DNA of 64,000 nucleotides, taken from the NCBI GenBank assembly GCA_014305285.1, contig JACRSG010000001.1:310001-374000 (forward strand). The letters run 5' to 3'. Numbering within the stretch: the first letter of the stretch is position 1; every line of letters begins with the position of its first letter. The DNA comes from Campylobacter jejuni (GTDB lineage: Bacteria; Campylobacterota; Campylobacteria; Campylobacterales; Campylobacteraceae). The notes under the pieces were generated by a model. That model saw nothing but the letters and a program-made list of their open reading frames with translations. It was not told the origin of the DNA and did not search any database. Position numbers and translations under genes: made by a program. Below, in pieces: positions 63,095-64,000 of the stretch.

Positions 63095-63901
63095 ATGCAA
63101 ATCGTGCAAACTTTAGAAACTATTAATGTTAATACAGATGATATTAGCGTATTTCAGTATTTTAAAGACTTGATTACCAAAAATTTCACAAAGGTCATAG
63201 GACGAAAAAATAAAATTTTTTCTTTTTTTGAAGAAAATGAAATTCCACAGCGTCGTTATTTTTTAAAAGTTTTAGATCAAAAATATCGCAAAAGCACAAA
63301 TGAAGGCATAGAGAATTTACAAGACGCTCATTTTAAAACCTTTAGATTAAATTTTGAGCAAAATAATATGCTTAAGCCTATGTTGTTTATCAAGATTGAT
63401 TTTGCTGCGGGTAGAATTTTGATGAAGTTAAGCTCTAATGAAAAATTATTTGTTACTTATATAAGAAATTATTTTCAAGATCATAATGTAGAATATAACC
63501 AAATGACAAATATTCTAATTTTGGAATATAAAAACGAGAATACTCTCGAACTTTTCGAAGCTTTTGCAGATGAGAGTGAGCATTTAAAATATTGCGTGAA
63601 TTTTGAAGTTGATCGCGAAGAGTATAAAAAATTTCGCCAAAATATTCACAATAAAGAAAGTATGAAATGGAAATTTAATGCTTTAGCTAAGCTTTTTAGT
63701 AATTATTTTAACACTTTAGAATGTACTCCGCAAAATGATCTTAGTGAAATCAGACAAAAATATTTGATTTTGGTAAAACTTTATCATCCTGATTTTCATC
63801 AGGGAAAAAGTGCAATAGAAAAAGCTTATGCAAGAGAGCAGTTTGAAAAAATACAAATTGCCTATGATAATTTAAAAGCTCTTTATAAAAATAATACTTA
63901 A
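63095..63901 (+). CDS. J-domain protein (C-terminal DnaJ domain)
   Basis: A 268-residue protein with a J domain at its C-terminus: HPD at 231-233 (LYHPDFH), preceded by the helix EIRQKYLILVK and followed by REQFEKIQIAYDNL. It should stimulate the ATPase of an Hsp70 partner such as DnaK. The N-terminal 200 residues are unlike DnaJ and hold no zinc-finger or Gly/Phe region, so they probably bind a specific client. AAATAG precedes the ATG directly after the transferase gene. Placement of the J domain at the C-terminus is unusual but seen in other small Campylobacter proteins. Confidence 0.82.
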   Translation: MQIVQTLETINVNTDDISVFQYFKDLITKNFTKVIGRKNKIFSFFEENEIPQRRYFLKVLDQKYRKSTNEGIENLQDAHFKTFRLNFEQNNMLKPMLFIKIDFAAGRILMKLSSNEKLFVTYIRNYFQDHNVEYNQMTNILILEYKNENTLELFEAFADESEHLKYCVNFEVDREEYKKFRQNIHNKESMKWKFNALAKLFSNYFNTLECTPQNDLSEIRQKYLILVKLYHPDFHQGKSAIEKAYAREQFEKIQIAYDNLKALYKNNT

Positions 63902-63939
63902 AAAATTAAATGAATCTCATTTTGGTTAATTTAATTTTT
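63901..63939. terminator. AT-rich hairpin after the pycA operon
   Basis: AAAAATTAAAT at 63901-63911 and ATTTAATTTTT at 63929-63939 form perfect 11-base arms around a 17-base loop. The hairpin starts at the stop of the DnaJ-like gene and overlaps the end of the convergent partial gene. All-A/T arms make it weak; it could serve as a bidirectional terminator with its flanking T run. Confidence 0.45.
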
Positions 63940-64000
63940 CTCTCTCGTAAATTTTTCTTAATTTACTATCTAGTTTAAAACAAAATTTAAAAAGTGCAGG
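63926..64000 (-). CDS. 3' end of a minus-strand gene (perhaps an RND efflux pump)
   Basis: On the minus strand an open frame runs from the window edge to a TAA at 63926-63928, giving a 24-residue basic tail (ends KIYEREKLN). The tail after hydrophobic residues (ALFKFCF) would fit the cytosolic end of a membrane protein. In C. jejuni the next gene after the DnaJ-like gene is, as I recall, the RND efflux protein CmeF on the opposite strand. With only 24 residues the assignment is weak; it is reported because the frame is open to the edge and the orientation fits. Confidence 0.35.
   Translation of the reverse strand, partial: PALFKFCFKLDSKLRKIYEREKLN

Overview
The window is a dense, AT-rich, almost gap-free stretch of a Campylobacter chromosome, most likely C. 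jejuni or a very close relative. The evidence is the protein sequences (FliW, CtsT-type pseudopilin, RdxA nitroreductase, ThiF family 2, CcmA bactofilin next to an M23 peptidase) and a gene order I recognise from memory as the secD to dnaJ-like segment (about Cj1093 to Cj1034 of NCTC 11168) read in reverse. No tRNA, rRNA, CRISPR array, IS element or TPP riboswitch was seen. No stretch over 300 bases lacks a gene; the longest gaps are 18061-18220, 60535-60674 and 50399-50523.

Layout. 1-15.5 kb (+): secD (5' cut)-secF, leuS, an LptE-like lipoprotein, a degenerate GGDEF protein, folC, M23 peptidase-ccmA (cell shape), mfd, a DUF815 ATPase, a MagIII-like glycosylase, thiD-thiE and hemD, mostly with start/stop overlaps. 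15.5-18.1 kb (-): fliW, proC and three small pseudopilin-like genes including ctsT. 18.2-21.3 kb (+): bamD-like lipoprotein and lon. 21.3-28.1 kb (-): rpsF-ssb-rpsR, a DUF535 protein, rseP, pgsA, rdxA, a frameshifted second nitroreductase, a GNAT enzyme and a CinA-family protein. 28.1-36.8 kb (+): ileS, a 36-residue membrane peptide, gatA, guaB, xseB, a nitrilase-fold protein lacking catalytic residues, and a sulfatase/LtaS-type membrane enzyme. 36.8-58.4 kb (+): murC through an MFS carrier. 58.3-60.5 kb (-): ftsW-murG. 60.7-63.9 kb (+): pycA, a small coiled coil, the N-end-rule transferase bpt and a DnaJ-like protein. The last 75 bases hold the 3' end of a minus-strand gene.

The accessory interest lies at 40.7-55.5 kb. 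Three restriction-modification systems of different architecture sit among housekeeping genes. (1) A single-chain Type IIG enzyme (nuclease, N6-adenine methylase, two target-recognition domains) has a G9 tract between its two recognition domains, so slippage would remove the second one. (2) A BcgI-like pair, a nuclease-methylase fusion and a separate two-domain specificity subunit, is split by two coupled genes: a DUF3800 protein and a small protein that resembles BECR-type ribonucleases. This four-gene cassette lies between dapE and thiS. (3) A GCGC-type C5 methylase and a HinP1I-like endonuclease are placed seamlessly between thiG and thiH. The thiS-thiF-thiG core is thus bracketed by two R-M insertions whose ends overlap or abut the thiamine genes, so thiamine synthesis and restriction are probably co-transcribed.

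Best candidates for something new: the DUF3800/BECR-like pair inside the BcgI-like cassette, phase variation that may change specificity rather than merely switch the Type IIG enzyme off, and the apparently catalytically dead nitrilase. All functional statements rest on motif reading without database searches.
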